From positions 1 to 7,463 of the forward strand of contig JAQUTO010000040.1 of assembly GCA_028694305.1 (NCBI GenBank): 7,463 nt of DNA. Reading direction: 5' to 3'. A program made the translations under genes and the position numbers. The stretch is from Bacilli bacterium (GTDB taxonomy: Bacteria > Bacillota_I > Bacilli_A > RFN20 > UBA1709). The notes beneath the pieces were generated by a model that did no database searches, had not been told where the DNA came from, and saw only the letters and a list, made by a program, of their open reading frames with translations. The number at the start of each line of letters is the position of its first letter. The first letter of the stretch is position 1. Positions 1 to 6,112 of the stretch are shown piece after piece.

Positions 1-35
1 ACCGCGTTAAATCGTCCTTTGTAGGACGTTTTTTT
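1..35 (+). promoter_or_regulatory. 3' end of a T-box riboswitch leader of valS (partial)
   Basis: The window opens with ACCGCG, which matches the end of the conserved T-box sequence (GGTACCGCG), followed directly by a terminator hairpin and then an aminoacyl-tRNA synthetase gene. In T-box leaders, uncharged tRNA pairs with the T-box bulge and favours an antiterminator over this hairpin. By position the sensed tRNA should be tRNA-Val. The specifier loop and most of the leader lie upstream of the window, so the specifier codon cannot be read. The identification rests on six consensus bases, the hairpin and the context. Confidence 0.8.
13..35 (+). terminator. T-box-associated intrinsic terminator before valS
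   Basis: CGTCCT (13-18) pairs with AGGACG (23-28) around a TTGT loop, and seven T residues follow (29-35). The hairpin ends 18 bases before the valS start. This is the usual place for the regulated terminator of a T-box leader, whose 5' strand would be taken up by the competing antiterminator. Confidence 0.85.
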
Positions 36-53
36 ATGTCTAGGAGGAAATAT

Positions 54-2684
54 ATGAGTAAAGAATTAGCAACCAAATATGACCATTTAGCAGTGGAAAA
101 TGGCAAATATCAAAAGTGGCTTGATCACGGTTGTTTTAAAAGTGGAGATAAATCTAAGCCAGGGTATTGCATTGTAATCCCACCTCCAAATGTCACAGGT
201 AAGTTGCATATCGGGCATACGACAGATGAATCGTTACAAGATATGTTGACGCGCTATAAGCGTTTAAAGGGCTTTGATGCCTTATATTTACCTGGTATGG
301 ATCACGCGGGCATCGCTACGCAAGCTAAAGTTGAAGCTAGACTTAGAGAAAAAGGTATTTCTCGTTACGATTTAGGACGCGAGAAGTTCTTGGAACAAGT
401 TTGGGCTTGGAAAGATGAATATGCTGATACTATTCATCAACAATGGGCCAAAGAAGGACTTTGTTTAGATTATTCTAAAGAACGTTTTACTTTGGATGAA
501 GGCTTAAGTGATGCTGTTAAAGAAGTCTTTATTACCTTATATAATAAAGGACTTATTTATCGGGGTAAACGAATCATTAACTGGGATCCAGTTCAAAGAA
601 CTGCCTTATCCAACATTGAAGTTATTTATGAAGAAACTGAAAGTAAAATGTACTATTTTAAGTATGTTTTCGAAGGATCAAAGGATTTTCTAACTGTTGC
701 AACAACTCGGCCTGAAACTATGTTCGGCGATGTTTGTGTGGTGGTTAATCCTAAAGATAAAAGATACAAATCAGCAGTAGGTAAAAAGGTAATTAACCCT
801 GCAAATGGTGATTTACTACCAATTATTGCTGATGAATACGTTGATATTGAGTTTGGAACTGGTGCGATGAAATGTACTCCAGCACATGACCCAAATGACT
901 TTGCAATTAGTGAGAAATATCACTTAGAAAAGCCAATTTGTATGAATCCAGATGGAACGATGAATGAAATCTGTGGTAAATACAAGGGTATGGATAGGAT
1001 GGTTTGTAGAAATACCTTAGTAGATGATATTGATAAAGCCGGTTTATTAATTAAGATTGAGAAACACATCAATCAAGTCGGTTATTCGGAAAGATCACAC
1101 GCTATTGTTGAACCATATTTATCAGACCAATGGTTTGTTAAAATGGAACCATTAGCCAAACAAGCACTAGATTTCCAACAAACAGCTGATAAAATCAAGT
1201 TTTATCCAGATAGATTTGAAAAGATTTTCACAAATTGGATGACAGGCATCGAAGATTGGTGTATTTCCCGGCAACTCTGGTGGGGACACCGAATTCCAGC
1301 TTGGTATCACAAAGATACAGGTGAGATTCATGTTGGTAAAGAAGCACCAAAAGACATTGAAAACTGGGATCAAGACCCAGATGTTCTAGATACTTGGTTT
1401 TCCTCGGCTTTATGGCCATTTTCTACATTAGGCTGGCCAGCTAAAACCGAAGATTTGGAACGTTATTTTCCAACTGATGTCTTAGTTACCGGCTATGATA
1501 TTATCTTCTTCTGGGTTGCTAGAATGATTTTCCAATCATTAGAGTTTACTAAACAAAAACCTTTTAAAGATTGCTTAATCCATGGTTTAATCCGTGATTC
1601 TGAAGGTAGAAAGATGTCTAAATCACTTGGCAATGGTATTGATCCTATGGAGGTCATTGACCAATATGGGGCGGATGCATTGCGGTGGTTCTTAACAGCT
1701 TCGGCTTCTCCAGGCTTGGATATGCGTTATAGTGAGGAGAAGATTCAAGCTGCTTGGAACTTCATTAATAAGATTTGGAATGCCTCTAGATTCGTTATGT
1801 TGAATTTAGGTGATGATTTTAAACCGACAGAAATTAAGTATAATGAATTGACTGATGTCGATAAATGGATTATTGCTAGATTGAATAAAACGATTGAATC
1901 TGTGGACGAAAACATGGATAAATACGAATTTGTGGTTGTAGGAACATATCTCTATAACTTTATTTGGGATGATTTCTGTTCTTGGTATATCGAACTTGCT
2001 AAAGTTAATCTTAGCGGTGCTGATTTCAAGGTTAAAAAACAAACACAGAACGTTTTGTATTATGTTTTGGATTCCATTACAAAACTAATTCATCCATTTA
2101 TGCCGTTTGTAAGTGAAGAAATATATCAAACTTTGCACAATAATGATCAAATCTTTATTATTAACGATAAGTGGCCAAAAGCCTATGAATATGGCGCAAA
2201 AGATGATTCTAGTCAATCAATTGAGATGATTATTGAAACAATTAAGCGCATTCGTAACTATAAGAGCGAGAATAAAATGCTTCCTAATGCTAAGATTGCC
2301 ATTAAAATGGTCTCTAAGTCATTACAACGTAAGGAAGCTATTAAGCGTAATGCTGCTTATTTGAAACGATTCGGTTTTGTTGATGACTTATCCATTGACG
2401 ATATATTAGATAAGTCTGAAGATGGAGCATTCTTCTCGGTTGGTAATGGTATTGATATGTTGATACCTCTTAAGGGCAATATTGATACTAAAGTTGAGAA
2501 AGAACGTCTAAAACTTGAACTATTAAGGCTTGAAGCAGAATTGAAACGAAGCAATGCGATACTCAACAACAAAGCTTTCGTTGCAAAGGCTCCAGCAGCC
2601 AAAGTAGAGCAGGAAAAAGCTAAACTTGCTGATTATAATTCTCAATACAAGTCGATTAAAGAGAAGTTAGATTTATTAAAATAA
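54..2684 (+). CDS. valS: valyl-tRNA synthetase
   Basis: This class Ia aminoacyl-tRNA synthetase charges tRNA-Val with valine in the cytoplasm and edits mischarged threonine. The product is 876 residues, the usual family length. Visible landmarks are PPPNVTGKLHIGH with the HIGH signature at residues 52-55, GMDHAGIATQ at 81-90, the editing (CP1) domain with TTRPETMFGD at 217-226 and GTGAMKCTPAHDPND at 268-282, NWMTGIEDWCISRQLWWGHR from 394, DTWFSSALWP around 446-455, and the KMSKS loop at 520-524. An anticodon-binding helical domain follows. Residues about 809-876 are charged and Leu-rich, matching the C-terminal coiled-coil arm typical of ValRS. The start at 54 is chosen because AGGAGG (42-47) lies six bases before it; the in-frame ATG at 36 sits at the end of the terminator T tract and has no ribosome binding site. 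It is probably controlled by the T-box leader and is closed by its own terminator. Confidence 0.98.
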   Translation: MSKELATKYDHLAVENGKYQKWLDHGCFKSGDKSKPGYCIVIPPPNVTGKLHIGHTTDESLQDMLTRYKRLKGFDALYLPGMDHAGIATQAKVEARLREKGISRYDLGREKFLEQVWAWKDEYADTIHQQWAKEGLCLDYSKERFTLDEGLSDAVKEVFITLYNKGLIYRGKRIINWDPVQRTALSNIEVIYEETESKMYYFKYVFEGSKDFLTVATTRPETMFGDVCVVVNPKDKRYKSAVGKKVINPANGDLLPIIADEYVDIEFGTGAMKCTPAHDPNDFAISEKYHLEKPICMNPDGTMNEICGKYKGMDRMVCRNTLVDDIDKAGLLIKIEKHINQVGYSERSHAIVEPYLSDQWFVKMEPLAKQALDFQQTADKIKFYPDRFEKIFTNWMTGIEDWCISRQLWWGHRIPAWYHKDTGEIHVGKEAPKDIENWDQDPDVLDTWFSSALWPFSTLGWPAKTEDLERYFPTDVLVTGYDIIFFWVARMIFQSLEFTKQKPFKDCLIHGLIRDSEGRKMSKSLGNGIDPMEVIDQYGADALRWFLTASASPGLDMRYSEEKIQAAWNFINKIWNASRFVMLNLGDDFKPTEIKYNELTDVDKWIIARLNKTIESVDENMDKYEFVVVGTYLYNFIWDDFCSWYIELAKVNLSGADFKVKKQTQNVLYYVLDSITKLIHPFMPFVSEEIYQTLHNNDQIFIINDKWPKAYEYGAKDDSSQSIEMIIETIKRIRNYKSENKMLPNAKIAIKMVSKSLQRKEAIKRNAAYLKRFGFVDDLSIDDILDKSEDGAFFSVGNGIDMLIPLKGNIDTKVEKERLKLELLRLEAELKRSNAILNNKAFVAKAPAAKVEQEKAKLADYNSQYKSIKEKLDLLK

Positions 2685-2734
2685 TAACTACAAAACTACT
2701 AACTAAATACTTTATTAACTAAATAACGACTTAT

Positions 2735-2773
2735 AAACTCCTATTTCTAATAAGATTTAGGAGTTTTCATTTT
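2735..2773 (+). terminator. intrinsic terminator after valS
   Basis: AAACTCCTA (2735-2743) pairs with TAGGAGTTT (2758-2766) in nine base pairs. The top can extend by TCT/AGA beyond a TT/TT internal loop to an AATA loop. A T-rich tail (TTTTCATTTT) runs to 2773. It lies 51 bases after the valS stop and 32 bases before the next gene. It should end the valS transcript, although partial readthrough into the small-peptide gene is possible. Confidence 0.85.
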
Positions 2774-2804
2774 ATACACCTATGTATTGATTGAGGTGAT
2801 AAAA

Positions 2805-3029
2805 ATGGAAAAGCTACACGAACTATCAGTAAAAGAAGCACAAAGTGTTTGTGGAGGCGAGATTTTGACCCTTACATTGGTTTTAACGTATTTAGCAGTA
2901 TCCATTCTAACAGTTATCGTTTGGAAACTCTATACGGCCAATCAAGGGAAGGTTTCTTTGCCTGGTGGAGCATTATTCCAATGGGATGATACTTTTATCA
3001 ATCCAATTGGTAAGTATGTGCTCGGTTAA
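2805..3029 (+). CDS. small putative double-glycine-leader peptide (bacteriocin-like or signalling), function unknown
   Basis: The protein is 74 residues. The ATG at 2805 is chosen because GAGGTGAT (2793-2800) is well spaced before it; an upstream in-frame TTG at 2787 has no such site. Residues 1-18 (MEKLHELSVKEAQSVCGG) fit the double-glycine leader pattern: L and S at -12 and -11, E at -8, a hydrophobic residue at -7 (A), V at -4, and GG at -2/-1. Such leaders are normally cut after GG by C39-peptidase ABC transporters during export. The predicted 56-residue core starts with a hydrophobic stretch (about 20-43) long enough to cross a membrane. A Gly-rich tail follows, with LPGGALFQW at 52-60 and an end at IGKYVLG. 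The stop overlaps the radC start (TAATG). No C39 transporter or immunity gene is recognisable in the window. The gene is likely real given its ribosome binding site and coupling. The exported-peptide role is inferred; a small membrane protein with a chance GG is the main alternative. Confidence 0.72.
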   Translation: MEKLHELSVKEAQSVCGGEILTLTLVLTYLAVSILTVIVWKLYTANQGKVSLPGGALFQWDDTFINPIGKYVLG

Positions 3030-3691
3030 TGATTCCAAAAACGGAATTGCCCCGAGAAAAGCTAGTAAAATCAGGTATTGAGTCGTTGAGTGATCAAGAA
3101 TTACTTTGCTTAATTTTGCGGTCAGGAACATCAAAATATGATATGTTTGATTTAGCACATCGTATTTTGCTAAAAGTGGGAGGTATAAATGGGTTAGCAA
3201 CCGCAAGATTAGGTGAATTGCTCGATGTAGATGGTATTAAACTTGCTAAAGCATGCTCCATTATTGCATCAATTGAACTCTCAAAACGTATTCTATACGT
3301 TTCAGCTATACCTAAGACTAAAGTTAGTTCAATGCAAGAAATCTATCAAATGATTGTTAAAAACATCAATGACCCATTTCAAGAACAGATGTTTTTGGTC
3401 TGTATCAATGCGCAAAAAGAAGTTATTTGTTGCCTAAACCTCTTTAAAGGCACGGCTTCATCACATTTAGTACATCCCAGAGATATCTTTCGGGAAGCAG
3501 TGAAAAACAACGCAGAATTCATCGTTATTGCCCATAATCATCCCTCCGGAGATGCTACACCGTCTGAGCAAGATATAGTTGCAACGGAAGAAATCGTGGC
3601 TTTAGGGGAGAAAATGGGAATTCATGTCGTTGATCACTTGATTATTGGACGCAATGGATTTTTATCCTTGAAATATCAAGGCTATATGTAG
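3029..3691 (+). CDS. radC: RadC family protein (JAB/MPN+ domain)
   Basis: The product is 220 residues, close to the usual RadC length. The N-terminal part has the family sequence LPREKL...SLSDQELLCLILRSGT and a helix-hairpin-helix-like segment (VDGIKLAKA, 67-75). The C-terminal half is a JAB/MPN+ (JAMM-type) domain with the metal-binding pattern HNHPSGDATPSEQD at residues 169-182, so both His, the Ser and the Asp are present. RadC was once linked to DNA repair; its biochemical role is still unclear, although the motif predicts a zinc metallohydrolase fold. The gene is competence-induced in B. subtilis and streptococci. The ATG overlaps the preceding stop by one base and no good Shine-Dalgarno precedes it, so translation probably depends on reinitiation after the small peptide. 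It is closed by a terminator. Confidence 0.96.
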   Translation: MIPKTELPREKLVKSGIESLSDQELLCLILRSGTSKYDMFDLAHRILLKVGGINGLATARLGELLDVDGIKLAKACSIIASIELSKRILYVSAIPKTKVSSMQEIYQMIVKNINDPFQEQMFLVCINAQKEVICCLNLFKGTASSHLVHPRDIFREAVKNNAEFIVIAHNHPSGDATPSEQDIVATEEIVALGEKMGIHVVDHLIIGRNGFLSLKYQGYM

Positions 3692-3719
3692 AAAAAAGTG
3701 CTAGAAATAGCCTTTTTTT
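3692..3719 (+). terminator. intrinsic terminator after radC
   Basis: GCTA (3700-3703) and TAGC (3708-3711) close a GAAA tetraloop. The stem extends through an A6 tract (3692-3697) facing T7 (3713-3719). It starts right after the radC stop. The A tract on one side and the T tract on the other could allow function in both directions. It separates the radC unit from the promoter of rplU. Confidence 0.8.
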
Positions 3720-3721
3720 GA

Positions 3722-3750
3722 TTGACACCATAACTATGTTATGTTATTCT
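3722..3750 (+). promoter_or_regulatory. sigma-A-type promoter with extended -10 for rplU-prp-rpmA
   Basis: A perfect -35 box TTGACA (3722-3727) is followed after 17 bases by TATTCT (3745-3750), a 4/6 match to TATAAT. TG at 3742-3743 gives an extended -10 element. Transcription should start near 3756-3758, placing the whole L21 leader hairpin in the transcript. It lies immediately downstream of the radC terminator, as expected for a new transcription unit. Confidence 0.75.
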
Positions 3751-3753
3751 TAT

Positions 3754-3830
3754 CTCGTTGCCACCTCGAAAGAGGGTTGCAACCGCACAGAACAGGTTAT
3801 AAATGCTACGGCTACCTTAATGGCGAGTCT
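3754..3830 (+). ncRNA. L21 leader (cis-regulatory 5' UTR of rplU)
   Basis: The roughly 100-base leader between the promoter and rplU contains a hairpin GTTGC (3757-3761)/GCAAC (3779-3783) with an inner CCTC-GAAA-GAGG stem-loop (3764-3775). It also has the block CGCACAGAACAGGTT and the segment GCTACGGCTACC...TGGCGAGTC. These match my memory of the Firmicutes ribosomal L21 leader family, which lies before rplU and is thought to bind a ribosomal protein for autoregulation. A second helix is possible between TTGCCA (3758-3763) and TGGCGA (3821-3826), which would enclose the element and compete with the local hairpin. Exact boundaries are approximate; a covariance-model search would settle them. 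Confidence 0.75.
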
Positions 3831-3853
3831 AAACAATACAGGAGGTGTTAACA

Positions 3854-4162
3854 ATGTACGCAATTATCGAAACAGGCGGAAAACAAATTAAAGTTCAAGC
3901 AGGAGATTCAATTTTTGTTGAAAAGCTCCAAGCCAACGAAGGCGATACTATCACATTTGACAAGGTTTTACTTGTTGGTGGAGATAAAGTCAAGGTTGGT
4001 ACGCCTTATTTAGCAGGTGTCACTGTCTCAGCTAAGGTTGAGAAACAAGGCAAAGCTAAGAAGGTCTTAGTCTTGAAATATCGCGCTAAAACAAATTATC
4101 GTAAAACTCATGGTCATAGACAACCATACACAAGAGTTAAAATCGATGCTATTAATGCTTAA
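3854..4162 (+). CDS. rplU: 50S ribosomal protein L21
   Basis: L21 binds 23S rRNA in the large subunit. The product has 102 residues, the normal length, and begins with the diagnostic [11 protein letters not shown]. It carries the conserved C-terminal RNA-binding sequence [19 protein letters not shown]. The ATG at 3854 is chosen over an in-frame GTG at 3845 because AGGAGG (3840-3845) lies eight bases upstream, overlaps that GTG, and L21 proteins begin MYAII. It is the first gene of the rplU-prp-rpmA unit, driven by the extended -10 promoter and preceded by the L21 leader. Its stop overlaps the start of prp by one base (TAATG). Confidence 0.98.
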   Translation: MYAIIETGGKQIKVQAGDSIFVEKLQANEGDTITFDKVLLVGGDKVKVGTPYLAGVTVSAKVEKQGKAKKVLVLKYRAKTNYRKTHGHRQPYTRVKIDAINA

Positions 4163-4467
4163 TGATTAAAATCACGATTTTATATGATCAAGAGTTGATT
4201 AAACAAATTACGATAGAAGGGCATAGCAATTTTAAGGCCAGTGGTCAAGATATTGTCTGTGCTGGAGTTAGTGCAGTAGCTGAAGGTAGTGTCAATGCAA
4301 TCGAAGAGATTACCAAGAAGAAACCAAACTACATTATGAAGGATGGTTACCTTAGTATCACTTATAGCAATGAACATGATCTCCAACTAATCGCCAAAGT
4401 AACTTATGCTCAATTGCAAACAATTGCCATAAGTTATCCTAAAAATGTGAAAATAATCGAAAAATAG
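4162..4467 (+). CDS. prp: ribosomal-processing cysteine protease Prp (YsxB family)
   Basis: Prp removes the N-terminal extension of L27 in Firmicutes before or during ribosome assembly. The 101-residue product has the family motif [19 protein letters not shown], with the catalytic pair His21 and Cys33 both present (compare His22 and Cys34 in the S. aureus protein). It sits between rplU and rpmA as in other Firmicutes, and its substrate is the next gene. The start overlaps the rplU stop (TAATG), and no Shine-Dalgarno stands out inside the end of rplU, so translation is probably coupled to L21. This should keep the protease at or below the level of the ribosomal proteins. Confidence 0.95.
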   Translation: MIKITILYDQELIKQITIEGHSNFKASGQDIVCAGVSAVAEGSVNAIEEITKKKPNYIMKDGYLSITYSNEHDLQLIAKVTYAQLQTIAISYPKNVKIIEK

Positions 4468-4480
4468 GAGGTGTTTTCCA

Positions 4481-4762
4481 ATGTTAAAGTTAAATTTACA
4501 ACTATTTGCTTCTAAGAAGGGTGTCGGTTCTACTAAGAACGGACGTGAATCTGCTGCGAAGCGACTAGGTTCAAAATTATCAGATGGTCAAGAATGCAAT
4601 GCTGGTGCTGTTATTTATCGTCAAAGAGGCACTAAGGTTCATCCAGGTCTAAACGTCGGCCGAGGCGGAGACGACACTTTATTTGCATTGATTGCAGGTG
4701 TCGTTAAGTATGAAAAATTAGGCAAGGCAAAAACACAAGTTTCTGTTTATCCAAAAGCCTAG
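4481..4762 (+). CDS. rpmA: 50S ribosomal protein L27 with cleavable N-terminal extension
   Basis: L27 reaches with its N-terminus towards the peptidyl transferase centre. The 93-residue product starts [14 protein letters not shown], which matches the Firmicutes extension cut by Prp. By analogy with S. aureus (MLKLNLQFF/A) the cut would fall after Phe9, exposing ASKKG. The L27 core is complete, with [25 protein letters not shown] and [18 protein letters not shown] (4466-4471) overlaps the prp stop codon and lies nine bases before the ATG. The 10-base string AGGAGGTGTT is identical to the one before rplU, consistent with strong translation of both structural proteins around the uncoupled protease. 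A strong terminator follows. Confidence 0.98.
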   Translation: MLKLNLQLFASKKGVGSTKNGRESAAKRLGSKLSDGQECNAGAVIYRQRGTKVHPGLNVGRGGDDTLFALIAGVVKYEKLGKAKTQVSVYPKA

Positions 4763-4763
4763 T

Positions 4764-4797
4764 AAAATCCCCCGACTTTACGGGGGATTTTCTTATA
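4764..4797 (+). terminator. intrinsic terminator after rpmA
   Basis: AAAATCCCCCG (4764-4774) pairs with CGGGGGATTTT (4781-4791) in eleven base pairs around an ACTTTA loop, followed by a short T-rich tail (CTTATATT). It is the most stable hairpin in the window and begins right after the rpmA stop. The A-tract/T-tract symmetry could also stop transcription from the other strand. Obg starts only 24 bases after the stem, so the obg unit must rely on readthrough or on a promoter in the TATATTATAT stretch near 4794-4803, for which I see no matching -35 box. Confidence 0.9.
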
Positions 4798-4815
4798 TTA
4801 TATCGAGGTGAGAGT

Positions 4816-6102
4816 GTGTTTGTAGATAAGGTTAGTACTCATATCAAAGCCGGTAAAGGCGGAAATGGTATGATTGCTTTTAGAAGAGAAAAATATGTTG
4901 ATAAAGGTGGACCTTCAGGTGGTGACGGAGGCCGGGGCGGCAGTGTTTATTTCATTGCTGATTCAGGGCTAACAACACTACTAGATTTTAAGTACAAACG
5001 CAAAATCGCAGCTCCCGATGGTGGTAAAGGAATGGGTAAAGACTGCAGTGGTAGAGCGGCCGAAGATATTGTAGTTAAAGTTCCAGTCGGAACGATAGTC
5101 TATGATAATAACTCGAAGCGTATTATTGCTGACTTTAAATATCCTAACCAAAAAGAACTAATTGCTAAAGGAGGACGTGGTGGTCGTGGTAACGCTCACT
5201 TTGTCTCTTCCAGAAATCAAGTCCCACGGGTTGCCGAAAATGGTGAACCAGGAGTTGAATTTGATGCAACTCTAGAATTAAAGGTTTTAGCCGATGTCGG
5301 TTTAGTTGGCTATCCTTCAGTAGGTAAATCTACATTATTAGCGGCAGTTACTGCAGCAAAACCAGAAATTGCTAGTTATCCATTTACTACTTTGACTCCA
5401 AACTTAGGAGTGGTGGCAGTTAAGGATGGCCGCAGTTTTGTAATGGCTGACTTACCAGGTTTAATTGAAGGTGCCCATAATGGCAAAGGTTTAGGGCTTC
5501 AATTCTTAAGACATATTGAAAGATGTCGAGTCCTAATTCATATCGTTGATATGGCAAGCAGTGAGGGGAGAGATCCTATCAATGATTTCAAAGTTATCAA
5601 TGATGAATTAAAGAGTTATAGAATGCGATTATTAGAAAGACCAATGGTGGTCGCTGCCAATAAAATGGATGATCCAGGAGCAATTTTGTTATTGGATGAA
5701 TTCAAAAAAGTCTATGGAAAAGACTATAAAATCTTCCCAATCAGTGCGTTAGAACGGACTGGGTTAGATGAATTACTATATTATGTCGCCGATTTATTGG
5801 CGAAAACACCGGAATTTCCATTATTAGATGCTGACTTTATTAGTCCTGAAAAAGCTGTTTATGAAATGCGGGCAGATGATAAAGGCTTTACGATTACTAA
5901 AGTTGGAGACCATCACTTTGTAATTAGTGGTGAGAGAATTGAAAAATTATATAAGATGACTAATATCTCAGAAGATCAAGGCTTCTTATATCTCACTACG
6001 ACAATGCGTAAAATGGGAATCGATGATGAATTAATACGATTAGGTGCTCAAAATGGTGATCAAGTTGACTTACTAGATTTCACCTTCGAGTACTTTGAAT
6101 AG
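4816..6102 (+). CDS. obgE: GTPase Obg (50S assembly factor, CgtA)
   Basis: Obg is a large-subunit-associated GTPase involved in 50S maturation and stress responses. The 428-residue product has the Gly-rich Obg fold at the N-terminus (MFVDKV, GGPSGGDGGRGG, KGGRGGRGNAHF). The G domain has all motifs: G1 GYPSVGKST (165-173), switch I YPFTTLTPN (188-196), G3 DLPGLIEGA (212-220), G4 NKMD (282-285) and G5 SAL (310-312). The C-terminal region (from about 345) is the OCT domain found in Bacillus-type Obg. The start is the GTG at 4816, with GAGGTGA (4805-4811) before it; Obg proteins begin MFVD, which supports this. The gene follows rpmA as in many bacteria. An ABC transporter begins ten bases after its stop and is probably cotranscribed. 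Confidence 0.98.
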   Translation: MFVDKVSTHIKAGKGGNGMIAFRREKYVDKGGPSGGDGGRGGSVYFIADSGLTTLLDFKYKRKIAAPDGGKGMGKDCSGRAAEDIVVKVPVGTIVYDNNSKRIIADFKYPNQKELIAKGGRGGRGNAHFVSSRNQVPRVAENGEPGVEFDATLELKVLADVGLVGYPSVGKSTLLAAVTAAKPEIASYPFTTLTPNLGVVAVKDGRSFVMADLPGLIEGAHNGKGLGLQFLRHIERCRVLIHIVDMASSEGRDPINDFKVINDELKSYRMRLLERPMVVAANKMDDPGAILLLDEFKKVYGKDYKIFPISALERTGLDELLYYVADLLAKTPEFPLLDADFISPEKAVYEMRADDKGFTITKVGDHHFVISGERIEKLYKMTNISEDQGFLYLTTTMRKMGIDDELIRLGAQNGDQVDLLDFTFEYFE

Positions 6103-6112
6103 AGGTGTAATA

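Noticed and set aside
36..53. Earlier in-frame ATG for valS, six codons upstream
   Set aside because: It lies at the end of the terminator T tract without a ribosome binding site, while the ATG at 54 has AGGAGG at the right distance.
2697..2725. Repeated AACTAAATA as a possible iteron or operator
   Set aside because: Only two 9-base AT-rich copies in an AT-rich gap; chance is a sufficient explanation, so it is not listed as a feature.
2787..2804. TTG start extending the small peptide by six residues
   Set aside because: The GAGGTGAT site fits the ATG at 2805, and the leader pattern is best when the protein begins MEKLHEL.
2805..3029. Small peptide as a degraded comC (prepilin peptidase) remnant, given its slot near radC
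   Set aside because: It is far too short and has a single hydrophobic segment and none of the prepilin peptidase motifs; it also has an intact start, ribosome binding site and coupled stop.
2973..3206. Minus-strand ORF of 77 codons across the peptide-radC junction
   Set aside because: It overlaps well-supported genes antisense and has no visible family features or ribosome binding site; treated as a shadow.
3845..3853. GTG start for rplU
   Set aside because: This GTG overlaps the Shine-Dalgarno itself; L21 proteins begin MYAII, which matches the ATG at 3854.
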